This document shows, one piece after another, positions 1-8,427 of a stretch of 39,376 nucleotides of DNA. How positions within the stretch are numbered: the stretch's first letter is position 1; the number at the start of each line of letters is the position of its first letter. The notes beneath the pieces are model-generated. The model searched no databases. It was not told the origin of the DNA and saw nothing but the letters and a program-made list of their open reading frames with translations. The translations under genes and the position numbers were made by a program. This stretch comes from Bacteroidales bacterium (GTDB taxonomy: Bacteria; Bacteroidota; Bacteroidia; Bacteroidales; P3): positions 1 through 39,376 of the forward strand of contig CAAGHV010000166.1 of NCBI GenBank assembly GCA_900769785.1, given 5' to 3'.

Positions 1-135
1 ATAGCAAGACTGATCCAATTCTTCACCTTTCAAATCTGCAAGAATTATATTTCTAAGAGTATCTCTTAAACCATTATCTTGTATTGTATATACAATTATT
101 CCCGAGAAAAATTTTCTATTATTTTTTGTTTCCAT
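1..135 (-). CDS. Small hypothetical protein, C-terminus cut by window edge
   Basis: An open frame starts with ATG at 135 and reads leftwards without a stop for 45 codons to the window edge, beginning METKNNRKFFSGIIVYTIQ and continuing with charged, mostly soluble sequence. Its start lies 3 bases after the stop codon of the upstream minus-strand gene at 139-357, so the two are probably translated from one message. The N-terminal half has a hydrophobic strand-like stretch (GIIVYTI) followed by a probable amphipathic helix rich in Leu and Asp. I do not recognise a family, and the missing C-terminus prevents a size comparison. Confidence 0.5.
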   Translation of the reverse strand, partial: METKNNRKFFSGIIVYTIQDNGLRDTLRNIILADLKGEELDQSCY

Positions 136-138
136 AAA

Positions 139-357
139 TTATTTACTGTTAGATTCTTCGATTAATTTTTCAAATTCTTCCCATGTGTTTACATAACCAT
201 TTATCATAGGTCTATCGAAATCCAAATTTATTGGAGTCCAAGAAACATCATGCATAATAGCAATATTTCCTTTTTTATAAATGATTTTGTCATTCATTGT
301 TCCTTTTACAAATTCGTTTTTAAGTAAAAGTTCAACTGTAATTGGTGTTTGTCCCAT
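139..357 (-). CDS. Small hypothetical protein (72 aa)
   Basis: A complete 72-residue frame with ATG at 357 and TAA at 139-141. It has no signal peptide and no transmembrane segment, and is slightly acidic (C-terminus WEEFEKLIEESNSK). The tight 3-base junction with the partial gene at 1-135 argues that both are real and co-transcribed. The size, pairing and lack of recognisable domains resemble accessory small-protein pairs (toxin/antitoxin or immunity-like), but nothing in the sequence proves such a role. The region to its right (361-1031) holds no convincing gene, so this pair may mark the edge of an accessory segment. Confidence 0.5.
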   Translation of the reverse strand: MGQTPITVELLLKNEFVKGTMNDKIIYKKGNIAIMHDVSWTPINLDFDRPMINGYVNTWEEFEKLIEESNSK

Positions 358-806
358 AATCTTATCCCTAAATACGTGTCGGGCGCAACCTTTATTGTAA
401 TTAAAAAACTATCCACGGCTCGATGGGAAAACTAAAAAACGGGTAATAAGAAATTGAAGCCATCCATCTCCACCATATTCTGACTGTTGGTCTTCCACTT
501 CCAATAAATGCGAATATAAGTTTAGTGAACTGCTCCACTAGGTCGGTATCGTGAAGTGTACGAATACAACCAATGAAGCATTGTTTCGCCTTATATTCCT
601 GCATTTAACTCTGTAAGTTGTCGAAGCTCACACATTAGGAATCTAGCAAAAATGCCTTTCTAATACAAAACCTTTTTCTCGTGGTTTTGCGAGTGCAAAA
701 TTACTACTTATTTTGAACATAGCAAAGTTTTTTAATGCTTAATTTTATATCTGTCTCAAATATTACTGTTGTTCAGTTGCTTAATTATTTCTGTAACTTC
801 TATTTT

Positions 807-911
807 GCAAGTGCTGTACTTGCGTGCCGTAACCATGCGGTTTACGACCCGTAAGTGCCATAGTTTTGACCCGTAAGTATGGCACTTACGAGTGCTAACC
901 CGCATGGTTAC
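807..911. repeat. Phased palindrome array, 22-bp period (array 0)
   Basis: Four dyads have centres exactly on a 22-bp grid: GCAAGT-n5-ACTTGC centred at 815, CGTAA-n9-TTACG at 837, CGTAAGT-n5-ACTTACG at 881 and TAACC-n5-GGTTA at 903. The remaining grid position, 859, has only weak symmetry. The hexamer CCGTAA also recurs at 827, 849 and 871. Larger pairings are possible between 829-840 and 900-911 (12 bp) and between 850-862 and 878-890 (13 bp), so the whole block could fold as one long imperfect hairpin. The arms differ between units while symmetry and spacing are kept. The long minus-strand frame over this block (756-989) is probably a by-product of the repeats. Confidence 0.75.
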
Positions 912-965
912 GAAGGCCAAGTGTAGGGGGGCATATAGCATATACAATGGTAGCAAAAAACAAAC

Positions 966-1003
966 AAAAAGGGCAAAAGTATAATGCATATACTTTTGCC
1001 CTT
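966..1003 (-). terminator. Intrinsic terminator of the porE-like/nudix/DUF368 operon
   Basis: A perfect 15-bp stem (969-983 with 989-1003, arms AAGGGCAAAAGTATA) has a 5-base loop and is followed on the minus strand by a T run opposite 966-970. It lies about 30 bases past the DUF368 stop codon. Confidence 0.85.
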
Positions 1004-1031
1004 CATTTACTTATATCGTGGGGGTGATGCC

Positions 1032-1952
1032 TTATGCCTTGGCATCTTTGGTTTTCATCTTTTCGGATATAAATTCTATTACAAATATCAGTGCGAAGCC
1101 TAATATCATCAGTGCTATGGCACCCCAAAACTGTCCATCTAACTGTGTTGGCAATATGTTTTCTTGTATCAGTTGCGTTTCGCCATCGGCATATACTATA
1201 GTGTCTATAGTGTTTTTCCAAGGCCATATCTTGTTTAGTGAACCCAGCATGAAACCGGTAAGGGCGGCTTTGGTTATCATCTCGAAGTTTTTGAATAGCC
1301 AATCCAAAACATGAGAGAATGATACTATACCTATAAGAGCACCAACCATAAATATGGCTATAACATCGATGCGAAATTCTACCAACGACTCTAATATATA
1401 GGCATATTGTCCTAATAGTACAAGGATAAAACTTCCCGAAATACCTGGTAATATCATGGCACAAATAGCTATGGCACCGCAAAGGAATATGTACCAATAA
1501 GCACCATTTTGTCCCAAAGGAGCATTTCCCGGCGAGGTAATAAAGAACGACAATATAGCGAAAGCAACCAATGTAATAGCTGTTTTCCAATCCCATTTAA
1601 CTGTTTTGCCTATAAACACTACCGAGGCTACTATAAGTCCGCAGAAGAACGACCATACAAGTACGGGGTGTGTTTCCAAAAGGTAGGTGATAAGTTTGGC
1701 TAGCGAAAGGAAACTGGTGGCTATACCTGCCACAAGACATACAAGAAAGTTGCCATCAATGTTCTTCCAAAATTCGCGGAAATGTCCGGTAAAGAATAGT
1801 TTGATGTTTGTAAGGTTTATGCTTTTGATGGCGTGTATCAAGCGTTCGTATATTCCTGATATAAATGCTATGGTGCCACCCGATACACCAGGAACCACGT
1901 CTGAGGCTCCCATGGCCACGCCTTTAAGAAATAGTAATATCCATTTTTTCAT
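1032..1952 (-). CDS. DUF368 membrane protein, PopT-type undecaprenyl-phosphate translocase
   Basis: This 306-residue protein is a polytopic membrane protein of the DUF368 family, members of which have been shown to return undecaprenyl phosphate to the inner leaflet of the cytoplasmic membrane for reuse in envelope glycan synthesis. The family signatures are visible: an N-terminal re-entrant motif around residues 15-30 (GASDVVPGVSGGTIA) and a matching internal motif near 168-173 (LPGISGS), with some eight hydrophobic segments. Length is normal for the family. It is the last gene of a minus-strand operon with a Nudix hydrolase and a PorE-like OmpA protein, 51 bases after the former, and ends at a strong terminator. 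Family assignment is firm; the transport role is inferred from characterised members. Confidence 0.88.
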   Translation of the reverse strand: MKKWILLFLKGVAMGASDVVPGVSGGTIAFISGIYERLIHAIKSINLTNIKLFFTGHFREFWKNIDGNFLVCLVAGIATSFLSLAKLITYLLETHPVLVWSFFCGLIVASVVFIGKTVKWDWKTAITLVAFAILSFFITSPGNAPLGQNGAYWYIFLCGAIAICAMILPGISGSFILVLLGQYAYILESLVEFRIDVIAIFMVGALIGIVSFSHVLDWLFKNFEMITKAALTGFMLGSLNKIWPWKNTIDTIVYADGETQLIQENILPTQLDGQFWGAIALMILGFALIFVIEFISEKMKTKDAKA

Positions 1953-2003
1953 ATCGTATATTTTATTTATTATCGAATTATATATTACGCAAATAATATC
2001 CTT

Positions 2004-2462
2004 TTATTTTGTATTAACTGGTAATTTTCTGTTACATTCAGCTTTTGCCAATGCCTTTGTTAGTACCTCTTGATGGTCGAAAGCCAAAGGTGGCAGTTTG
2101 CTTATCTTGTGCCAAGCTATGGCTGCGGCATCGTCGAGGGCTTTGATGCTTGTGCTTTTGTCGGCAAAGCCGTAGTAGGCCACGGTTATTGTCCTGCCCC
2201 GTGGGTCGCGGTCCACTTTGGAGAATGCTCCTACTTCCCATAGGCAGTCGGCTGTTATGTTGGTTTCTTCTTTCAGCTCCCTTATGGCACATTGCTCCAA
2301 TGTTTCGTCCATATCCATAAATCCACCTGGCAAAGCCCAATGTCCTTTGTATGGTTTGTTGCCCCGGCGTATAAGTAGCACCTCGCTCATATCGGGGCTG
2401 AATATGGCAATATCGGCTGTTACGGCCGGCCGTGGATATTCATATATGTATGTGCCTTTCAT
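2004..2462 (-). CDS. Nudix hydrolase
   Basis: A 152-residue soluble protein with a complete Nudix box, G-x5-E-x7-REL-x-EE-x-N-I, at about residues 46-69 (GGFMDMDETL then REL and EE). This motif binds the divalent metal that hydrolyses nucleoside diphosphates linked to another moiety. The N-terminal YPRPAVTADIAIF followed by LLIRRGNKPYKGHWALPGG is typical of the ADP-ribose/NADH pyrophosphatase-like or MutT-like soluble Nudix enzymes common in Bacteroidota. Substrate cannot be read from sequence. It starts 16 bases after the stop of the PorE-like gene and precedes DUF368, so it is the middle gene of the operon. Confidence 0.9.
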   Translation of the reverse strand: MKGTYIYEYPRPAVTADIAIFSPDMSEVLLIRRGNKPYKGHWALPGGFMDMDETLEQCAIRELKEETNITADCLWEVGAFSKVDRDPRGRTITVAYYGFADKSTSIKALDDAAAIAWHKISKLPPLAFDHQEVLTKALAKAECNRKLPVNTK

Positions 2463-2478
2463 AATGTGTGTAGTTGTT

Positions 2479-4410
2479 TTACTTTGTTATTTCTTTTATC
2501 TTAAATTCGGAGCGGCGGTTGTTGGCGCGTCCTTCTTCGGTGTCGTTGGTATCAATAGGTTGGGTTTCGCCATAGCCTTTATACGATAGTCTGTCGGCTT
2601 CTATACCGTTTTCGATAAGGAAGTTGTATATGGCCTGTGCACGGTTTTCGGATAGTGTTTGGTTGTCGTTGTCGTTGCCTACATTGTCGGTATGGCCACT
2701 TATCTCTATGCTTACGGCGGGGTTGTTTTGCATAAAGCTGTGTAGCTTCATCAGTTCTACCCTCGATTCGTCTTTGAGGTCGTATTTGTTTGTTTCGAAG
2801 AATACGTTTTTGAGCACCACACTTTCACCAACCGAAAGTTGCTTCATGCCCACATTTTTTAGGAATGGTTCATCGGGAGTGCCCGATAGAAGTTCTATAT
2901 TTTCGGAGTGGAATAGGTAGCCATCCATGCTTACATTAAGGGCATAGTTTTTGTTTACCGGCAGGCTTATAAGAAATGAGCCTGTAACGGGGTCGGCTGT
3001 TGCCGATACTACTTCGTTTTCGTTTTCCAGGTCTATTATTTTGAAATCGGCAGCAAGTCGTTGATTGGTTTTCTCGTCAAATACTATTCCTTTCATATAG
3101 GTTGTAGGTACAGGACGTGCATCTTCGTATAGTTCGAAAGAGTATAGATCTTGTCCTCCATAGCCATCAAGTTTGTCGCTCGAGAATATTGCCGTGTTGC
3201 CACTGGCTCCTACGATAAGGTTCATTTCCTCGCCCGATGTATTTATGGGGTAGCCAATATTGGTAGGCATAGACCAAGTGGTGTCGTTTAGCTTTCGCGA
3301 GTAAAAGATGTCGAAGCCCCCCATTCCTATATGTCCGTTGGAGGCAAAGTATAGAGTTTGGTCGTCGTAGTGTATAAAAGGGCAGGTCTCGTCTTGTGTT
3401 GTATTTATGCTGTTGCCCAAGTTTACAGCCTTGTTCCATCTTCCGTTTTCGTTTAGAGTAGTCTTCCATATATCTTTTCCACCTTTTCCACCTGGTCGGT
3501 TACTAGTAAAGTACAATGTTTTTCCATCAATAGAAAATGATGGTTGTGAATCCCAATAGCGTGAGTTTACTGCTGCTCCAAGGTTTCTTGGTTTCGACCA
3601 TCTGTCGCCTATTTTTTTAGACCAATATAAGTCGCAGCTGCCTAATCCACCTTCGCCACAAATGGTAAATACTATAAATCGTCCGTCTTGCGATATGCAT
3701 TGAGCTCCTTCGTTATCGTTTGAGTTTAGTGGTTCTGATACACGTTCAGCCATAGTCCAATTGCCGTTGGTATCTAATGTGGATATATAGAAATCTTCTT
3801 CTTCCGGTGTCATTGCTGTGGTAGTGGATTTTCGAGGTTCTTTACGGGTTATTATTATCGTTTGCTCATCTGCTGTTAGTGCCGGTAGGTATTCATCGTA
3901 TGGGGTATTTATCATTTTGCCCATGTTTTGTGGTGTAAAAGGAATAGGGTTAGCAATGGCGTATTCTCTAAATTCAGCCTCTTTTATGCCTTTATTGGCA
4001 AGTGGTTGCAGGTCTTTGTTGTCTTTATCAAGTGTAAGGAATATACTAAAATATTGTTTAGCCATATCGTAGTTGCCGTCGTTCATCTCTATATTGGCAA
4101 GCCAATACCAGCCTTTGGTATAATAGCTACTATCAGTAAGTACACCATTCAGATAATACTTTTTTGCTTTATCCATATCTTTGGTATCAATATATATATC
4201 GCCAAGCATGAAGTTCGCTTCGATGAAGTCGGGTGCTATTTCCAGTGTTTTCTCGAAACCTTTTATAGCTTGTACCGTCTTTCCTTGAAGCCAATACTTT
4301 ATTGTTTTTTCGTATTGTGCTATTGCTTTTTTATTGGCCGAATAGTAGCGTTGTGCATTAGCATTTCCAGCACCTAATATAATAAGTAGTATTACAGCGA
4401 TTTTTTTCAT
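2479..4410 (-). CDS. PorE-like OmpA/TPR/PD40 outer-membrane protein
   Basis: This 643-residue exported protein has a signal peptide (about residues 1-19, ending ANA), TPR-like helices (30-130), a WD40/PD40-type beta-propeller (172-427, repeats such as PSFSIDGKTLYFTSNRPGG), a carboxypeptidase-regulatory-like domain (438-510) and a C-terminal OmpA domain (532-640) with the peptidoglycan-binding motif SGHTD...LSENRA at 571-591. This domain order and length match PorE of the type IX secretion system, proposed to anchor the secretion machinery to peptidoglycan. Two T9SS cargo-like proteins lie in this window, one divergently next door, which fits. Related OmpA/TPR/PD40 proteins exist outside T9SS, so the PorE name is probable rather than certain. 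First gene of a three-gene operon. Confidence 0.8.
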   Translation of the reverse strand: MKKIAVILLIILGAGNANAQRYYSANKKAIAQYEKTIKYWLQGKTVQAIKGFEKTLEIAPDFIEANFMLGDIYIDTKDMDKAKKYYLNGVLTDSSYYTKGWYWLANIEMNDGNYDMAKQYFSIFLTLDKDNKDLQPLANKGIKEAEFREYAIANPIPFTPQNMGKMINTPYDEYLPALTADEQTIIITRKEPRKSTTTAMTPEEEDFYISTLDTNGNWTMAERVSEPLNSNDNEGAQCISQDGRFIVFTICGEGGLGSCDLYWSKKIGDRWSKPRNLGAAVNSRYWDSQPSFSIDGKTLYFTSNRPGGKGGKDIWKTTLNENGRWNKAVNLGNSINTTQDETCPFIHYDDQTLYFASNGHIGMGGFDIFYSRKLNDTTWSMPTNIGYPINTSGEEMNLIVGASGNTAIFSSDKLDGYGGQDLYSFELYEDARPVPTTYMKGIVFDEKTNQRLAADFKIIDLENENEVVSATADPVTGSFLISLPVNKNYALNVSMDGYLFHSENIELLSGTPDEPFLKNVGMKQLSVGESVVLKNVFFETNKYDLKDESRVELMKLHSFMQNNPAVSIEISGHTDNVGNDNDNQTLSENRAQAIYNFLIENGIEADRLSYKGYGETQPIDTNDTEEGRANNRRSEFKIKEITK

Positions 4411-4758
4411 GTACTATTAAACGTAATGTATCAATATTTATTGCCTATTTGTGAGAAATGGATGGCGCATTTTTCGATTTCTTATGTCTATATTATGATA
4501 CTGTTTAAGGAGAGATATGATGAGCGTAAATGTTAAATATTTTCGCTAATGTATTATTTTAGTGATAGATAATTTGGGATATTGGAAAAGTGAGTAAATA
4601 AAATTGATAAATACTTTTCTATTTATATGAAAAGATGTAACTTTGCAATGATTGGTATATATCGCAATATATATATAATTGTGTGTGTATTAATCTAATA
4701 GAATGATGTAATAAACTTAAAAGACTCTTAAAAAATAGAAAAATATAATCTAGGCAAT
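4411..4758. other. Divergent intergenic region between porE-like gene and T9SS type B gene
   Basis: 348 bases, AT-rich, no open frame of interest. It should contain the promoters of both divergent genes. On the plus strand TAACTTTG at 4638-4645 fits the Bacteroidota -7 element; no good -7 element was seen for the minus strand. Confidence 0.6.
4638..4645 (+). promoter_or_regulatory. Putative -7 promoter element
   Basis: TAACTTTG matches the TAnnTTTG consensus; the upstream -33 region is only a weak T-run (4614-4617). Transcription would start near 4652 and give a leader of about 107 nt for the gene at 4759. Confidence 0.5.
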
Positions 4759-6798
4759 ATGAAGCAGAGGTATTATGCAATATTAAGAACTATTCTATTT
4801 ACTTTGTTTGTACTTGTTACGAGCAGAGTAATGTCTTTGCCATTGATGCCTCCACCATCTAACGATGAAAATAGAGACACTATTTGTCATGGATTGCAAA
4901 ATTATCAATTCGGATATGAAGGCTTGAATTTGGGCGTTTCGAGGTATGTCATTACTTCACTATCTCCTTCTTGGTTGTTTGATGGAAATACATATTTAGA
5001 AAATTCTCAAGGATTGGCTAAATCTGCAGGAAATATTTCTATGCCTATTCCGAGTAATGTAGGAATAGGAACTTATGATTTTTCTTTCTTTATAGTGGAT
5101 TCGTTATATTCGTGTCAAGGTGATACTATGTATTTTTCGTTGGTTATAATTGATACAGCAAGAGGTATTGATGTACAAGTAGCTTGCGAATCATATACAT
5201 GGATAGATGGTAATACCTATACAGCTAGTACTAATACACCACGAGTTGTTTATCCTGGCGGTTCTATAACAGGTTGTGATAGTATTGTAACTCTAGATTT
5301 GACTATAAGTGATAGATATAGAATTATTAGAGATATTGTAGCGTGTGATACATTCTTGTGGACCGAAAATAATATAGTTTATCGCGAAAGCACAGTAGAT
5401 AGTGTTATGTATCCTTCATCAATGGGTTGTGATAGTGTGATAATAATGAATCTTACTCTTAATCCAGTTACTTATGGGGCTGATTCTGTATTTATCACAC
5501 GTGAACAATTGGCCGAAGGATATGTATATCATCATGAGACTTTTCACAGAGATGGCAATTACGAAGTGATATTATCCGGCTTGAATACTTATGGATGTGA
5601 TAGTATTGTTTCATTAACCATATTATCAGGTGATACTATTTATGGAAATATTGACACTGTTTACATCTGTGCTGGTTCAACTTATGAATTTAATGGACAG
5701 ATATGTAGTGATTCGGGTTTATATATGCACCACTTGTTTAGTGTAGATGGCAGTGATAGTATAGCTCGTATGTATTTGTATGTAAATGATACTTTACGTG
5801 GCGATTTGTATGCAACAATATGTGTTGGAGGTTCAACAGAGCCTGTTGAAATTAATGGACAGATTTATACATACTCAGAAACTGTAGCAGGTGAGTATCT
5901 ATATGATTATAAATTTAAGACGGGTGATTGTGATACTATCGTAACAATGCACTTGACGGTATTGGATCACCCAACAGTTACACTTACTCCCGATACTAGT
6001 TTGTGTTATGGAAATTATATAAGAATACGCGCTACAAGTCCAACAGCTAATAGTTTCTCTTGGAGCTCGGATCCTATTGATGAAACGTTGGATGAAGCTG
6101 TAAATGAATCTACAATAGTAGTACGTCCTTTGGTAAGTACTACATATACTGTTGTTGCAGACATTCAACCATACAATTGTAAAGCAGAAGCATCTACATA
6201 CGTATATGTAACACAACCGCTTGTGGCACGATTACATTCAAACCCAAGAGAGGTTAATGCCGATAATTTGGAAGTGTTCTTTAGAGATATAAGTGAAGGA
6301 AATATAGGTAGAGCATGGGAATTCTTGTCGAATAATCCTACTCACCGCTATCACAAGGTAATTGATGAAAATGCAGCAGCTGAACAATACTTCATTATGC
6401 CTTGCGATATGGATACTGGTGAAGTAACCTTGAAAGTATGGAATGAATTGTATGAACAATGTATGGATACGGCACGCGTAAGAATTGCTATAGATTGTAG
6501 TGATGATATTTGGATTCCAAATACATTTACGCCTAATGACGCTATCAATAATCATTTTGAAATTACTACTGACGAAGTGTCTCATTTCGAAATGTACATT
6601 TACTCTCGTGCAGGGCTGTTGGTTTATCAAGTTAATGACTTGAAGACTCATAATGATGAACATGGTTGGAATGGTAGAAGACATAATGTGTACGAAGAAT
6701 GTCCGAAAGCAAACTATGTATATTTGTTACGTTATTCAACCAAGAAAGATCCGAATACTATAAGAGAAAAAGCAGGAAGTGTATTACTTCTAAGATAA
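4759..6798 (+). CDS. Secreted protein with T9SS type B (gliding-motility-like) sorting domain
   Basis: A 679-residue protein with an N-terminal signal peptide (hydrophobic stretch about residues 10-27) and a C-terminal domain (about 590-679) of the type B T9SS sorting family: IWIPNTFTPNDAINNHFEI, then EMYIYSRAGLLVYQ, GWNGR and a final beta-strand. Such proteins cross the outer membrane by the type IX system. The middle contains at least four beta-strand repeats that end in a Cys-Asp-Ser/Thr-Ile/Val pattern (CDSIVTLDLTI, CDSVIIMNLTL, CDSIVSLTIL, CDTIVTMHLTV), typical of repetitive adhesin-like surface proteins, plus a PKD-like region near 400-490. No catalytic domain was recognised. It faces away from the PorE-like gene and ends at a strong terminator. 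Confidence 0.87.
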   Translation: MKQRYYAILRTILFTLFVLVTSRVMSLPLMPPPSNDENRDTICHGLQNYQFGYEGLNLGVSRYVITSLSPSWLFDGNTYLENSQGLAKSAGNISMPIPSNVGIGTYDFSFFIVDSLYSCQGDTMYFSLVIIDTARGIDVQVACESYTWIDGNTYTASTNTPRVVYPGGSITGCDSIVTLDLTISDRYRIIRDIVACDTFLWTENNIVYRESTVDSVMYPSSMGCDSVIIMNLTLNPVTYGADSVFITREQLAEGYVYHHETFHRDGNYEVILSGLNTYGCDSIVSLTILSGDTIYGNIDTVYICAGSTYEFNGQICSDSGLYMHHLFSVDGSDSIARMYLYVNDTLRGDLYATICVGGSTEPVEINGQIYTYSETVAGEYLYDYKFKTGDCDTIVTMHLTVLDHPTVTLTPDTSLCYGNYIRIRATSPTANSFSWSSDPIDETLDEAVNESTIVVRPLVSTTYTVVADIQPYNCKAEASTYVYVTQPLVARLHSNPREVNADNLEVFFRDISEGNIGRAWEFLSNNPTHRYHKVIDENAAAEQYFIMPCDMDTGEVTLKVWNELYEQCMDTARVRIAIDCSDDIWIPNTFTPNDAINNHFEITTDEVSHFEMYIYSRAGLLVYQVNDLKTHNDEHGWNGRRHNVYEECPKANYVYLLRYSTKKDPNTIREKAGSVLLLR

Positions 6799-6821
6799 AG
6801 AGATTAAATATCGTTTGTATT

Positions 6822-6859
6822 AAAAAAGTCCGAAGCAGTTATGTTGTTCGGACTTTTTT
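6822..6859 (+). terminator. Intrinsic terminator
   Basis: A perfect 13-bp stem (6822-6834 with 6847-6859, AAAAAAGTCCGAA) with a 12-base loop ends in a T run, 24 bases after the type B protein stop. The A-run on the left arm makes it potentially bidirectional. Confidence 0.85.
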
Positions 6860-6932
6860 ATTATTTTTCTGTTCATACATATAATAAGATTTGATTTTAG
6901 TAGTTATATAAGACAACAAATATCAATAGATA

Positions 6933-7532
6933 ATGAGTAGGAGACTGTTTGGTATAATAATATTGTTCCTGATAGGTTTGCATCTTAATATGGTGGTAGC
7001 ACAACAGTTTAAACCACGTATTGTATGTTATGCTGTGGTGTTGAATAATGATACCATACCTATGATTAGATTGAAGGAGGTGCGAATTGTATCATCACGA
7101 AACTTGCTTACCCCCGAGGAAATACGACGGAACAAGAAACTTATACGCAACGCCAAAATAGTGCTTCCATATGCCAAGATGGCAAAAAATAAACTACATG
7201 ATTTAAATAATAGAATGCTTAATATGTCGGAGCGTGAGCGGAAAGAGTTTATGAAAACTGCCGAAAAAGAGATAGAACAAGAGTATGCCGAAAAACTTAA
7301 AAAGCTAACTTTCTCACAAGGCAATTTGCTTATCAAGTTGGTGGACAGAGAGACCGGCAGCTCATCATACGCACTGGTTAAGGAGCTGAGGGGTAGCTTT
7401 AGAGCGTTTTTCTACCAGGCCTTTGCCAAGGTGTTTGGCTATGACCTTAAGGCCGAATACGACCCCGTGAATAACAAGAAGGACAATCTTATAGAGCGTG
7501 TGGTGCGTGCCATTGAGTTGAATCAGATATAA
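6933..7532 (+). CDS. DUF4294 family exported protein
   Basis: This 199-residue protein begins with a hydrophobic signal segment (residues 5-23, ending VVAQQ) and then NNDTIPMIRLKEVRIV, the conserved opening of DUF4294, a Bacteroidota-specific family of unknown function. A charged helical middle (about 75-125, rich in Lys/Glu/Arg) is followed by a conserved-looking basic segment FSQGNLLIKLVDRETGSSSYALVKELRGSFRAFFYQ. It is predicted to act in the periplasm or envelope. It is 9 bases upstream of an NlpC/P60 peptidase gene, so the two are probably co-transcribed, which hints at a cell-wall role but does not show one. Length is normal for the family. Confidence 0.8.
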   Translation: MSRRLFGIIILFLIGLHLNMVVAQQFKPRIVCYAVVLNNDTIPMIRLKEVRIVSSRNLLTPEEIRRNKKLIRNAKIVLPYAKMAKNKLHDLNNRMLNMSERERKEFMKTAEKEIEQEYAEKLKKLTFSQGNLLIKLVDRETGSSSYALVKELRGSFRAFFYQAFAKVFGYDLKAEYDPVNNKKDNLIERVVRAIELNQI

Positions 7533-7541
7533 AGCAGAGTT

Positions 7542-8282
7542 ATGATATATGGTTTTTGCAGCTTGCCTGTGGTGCCTATGCGTGCCGAGGCTATGGATAG
7601 GGCAGAGATGGTGTCGCAACTATTGTTTGGCGACACGTTTGTGGTGGAACAAAAGGGTGAAAAATGGTCGATGGTGGTGGCCGACTACGATGGTTATCGT
7701 GGCTGGGTGGATACCAAGCAGATATATTTAATCGATGAACAATGCTACACTAAGGTGAGGAACTGGAAGGGGGTAACAAATGAATTGATTACCACCGCAA
7801 AAATGCGTGAAAACGACATCGTTATACCAATGGGAAGCACTGTGCCAACTGATGCCGAGGGGGTTGACGGATTGGAGATTGTATATGCCCATTATGCCGG
7901 AAGCGATACGCTGTTGGATATTGCCGCCAAGTGGATAGGTGTACCTTACCTTTGGGGCGGCAAGACTTGTATGGGGGTCGATTGTTCGGGATTTACCCAA
8001 ACGGTGTTTAAAACCTGCGGTATAAAATTGCTACGCGACGCTTCGCAGCAGGCTACGCAAGGTGTTGATGTTGACAATATTGCCGATGCATTACCAAACG
8101 ATTTGTGCTTTTTCCGCAATGACGATGGCCGTATAATACATGTGGGAATATACATGGGCAACGGCCAAATAATACACGCCTCGGGTTGTGTGAGGGTTGA
8201 CGGATTGGATACACGTGGCATATACAACTCTTCGTTGCAGCGATATACACACACGCTTTCGGCTATACGACGTGTGAGATAA
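7542..8282 (+). CDS. NlpC/P60 family peptidase with SH3-like N-terminus (C40)
   Basis: A 246-residue cysteine peptidase expected to cut gamma-D-Glu to diamino acid bonds in peptidoglycan peptides. The N-terminal third is an SH3b-like fold (PMRAEAMDRAEMVSQLLFGD ... YRGWVDTKQIYL). The C-terminal NlpC/P60 domain (about 125-246) carries the catalytic set: Cys148 in DCSGF, His200 in IIHVGIY and His212 in IIHASG. There is no signal peptide or lipobox from this start, so it may be a cytoplasmic or recycling enzyme like YkfC-type endopeptidases; an upstream start is blocked by the preceding gene 9 bases away. Two strong hairpins follow the stop. Confidence 0.9.
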   Translation: MIYGFCSLPVVPMRAEAMDRAEMVSQLLFGDTFVVEQKGEKWSMVVADYDGYRGWVDTKQIYLIDEQCYTKVRNWKGVTNELITTAKMRENDIVIPMGSTVPTDAEGVDGLEIVYAHYAGSDTLLDIAAKWIGVPYLWGGKTCMGVDCSGFTQTVFKTCGIKLLRDASQQATQGVDVDNIADALPNDLCFFRNDDGRIIHVGIYMGNGQIIHASGCVRVDGLDTRGIYNSSLQRYTHTLSAIRRVR

Positions 8283-8325
8283 GGCAACATATATCCCAAT
8301 AAATTGCCATATATACTTTATTACC

Positions 8326-8365
8326 AATAGGTGTTGAAGATCACCAACGTGCTTCAACACCTATT
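8326..8365. repeat. Perfect 14-bp inverted repeat
   Basis: AATAGGTGTTGAAG (8326-8339) pairs perfectly with 8352-8365 around a 12-base loop. It has no T run of its own and lies directly before a second hairpin that does, so it may stabilise the 3' end of the NlpC/P60 transcript. Confidence 0.8.
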
Positions 8366-8368
8366 ACA

Positions 8369-8427
8369 ATATATCGGTACAGGCATTGAAATATACACTA
8401 TCAATGCCGGTACCGATATATTTTTTT
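8369..8427 (+). terminator. Intrinsic terminator with 21-bp stem
   Basis: 8369-8389 pairs with 8401-8421 with a single mismatch (8381 opposite 8409), an 11-base loop and a T run at 8421-8427. It is the likely terminator of the DUF4294-NlpC/P60 transcript. Confidence 0.85.

Larger units (their letters stand above)
361..1031. other. 670-bp intergenic region
   Basis: No frame here resembles a protein. A 67-codon minus-strand frame (401-604) has an unlikely aromatic-rich C-terminus and no recognisable family. The right half holds the phased palindromes at 807-911 and the terminator of the DUF368 operon at 966-1003. I see nothing else. Confidence 0.6.

Noticed and set aside
401..604. 67-codon minus-strand frame in the left intergenic region
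   Set aside because: It has an implausible composition (clusters of Trp, Phe, Pro, Ile at the end), no recognisable family and no good ribosome binding context.
756..989. 77-codon minus-strand frame
   Set aside because: It covers the palindrome array and the operon terminator, whose symmetry generates open frames on both strands; the protein sequence looks random.
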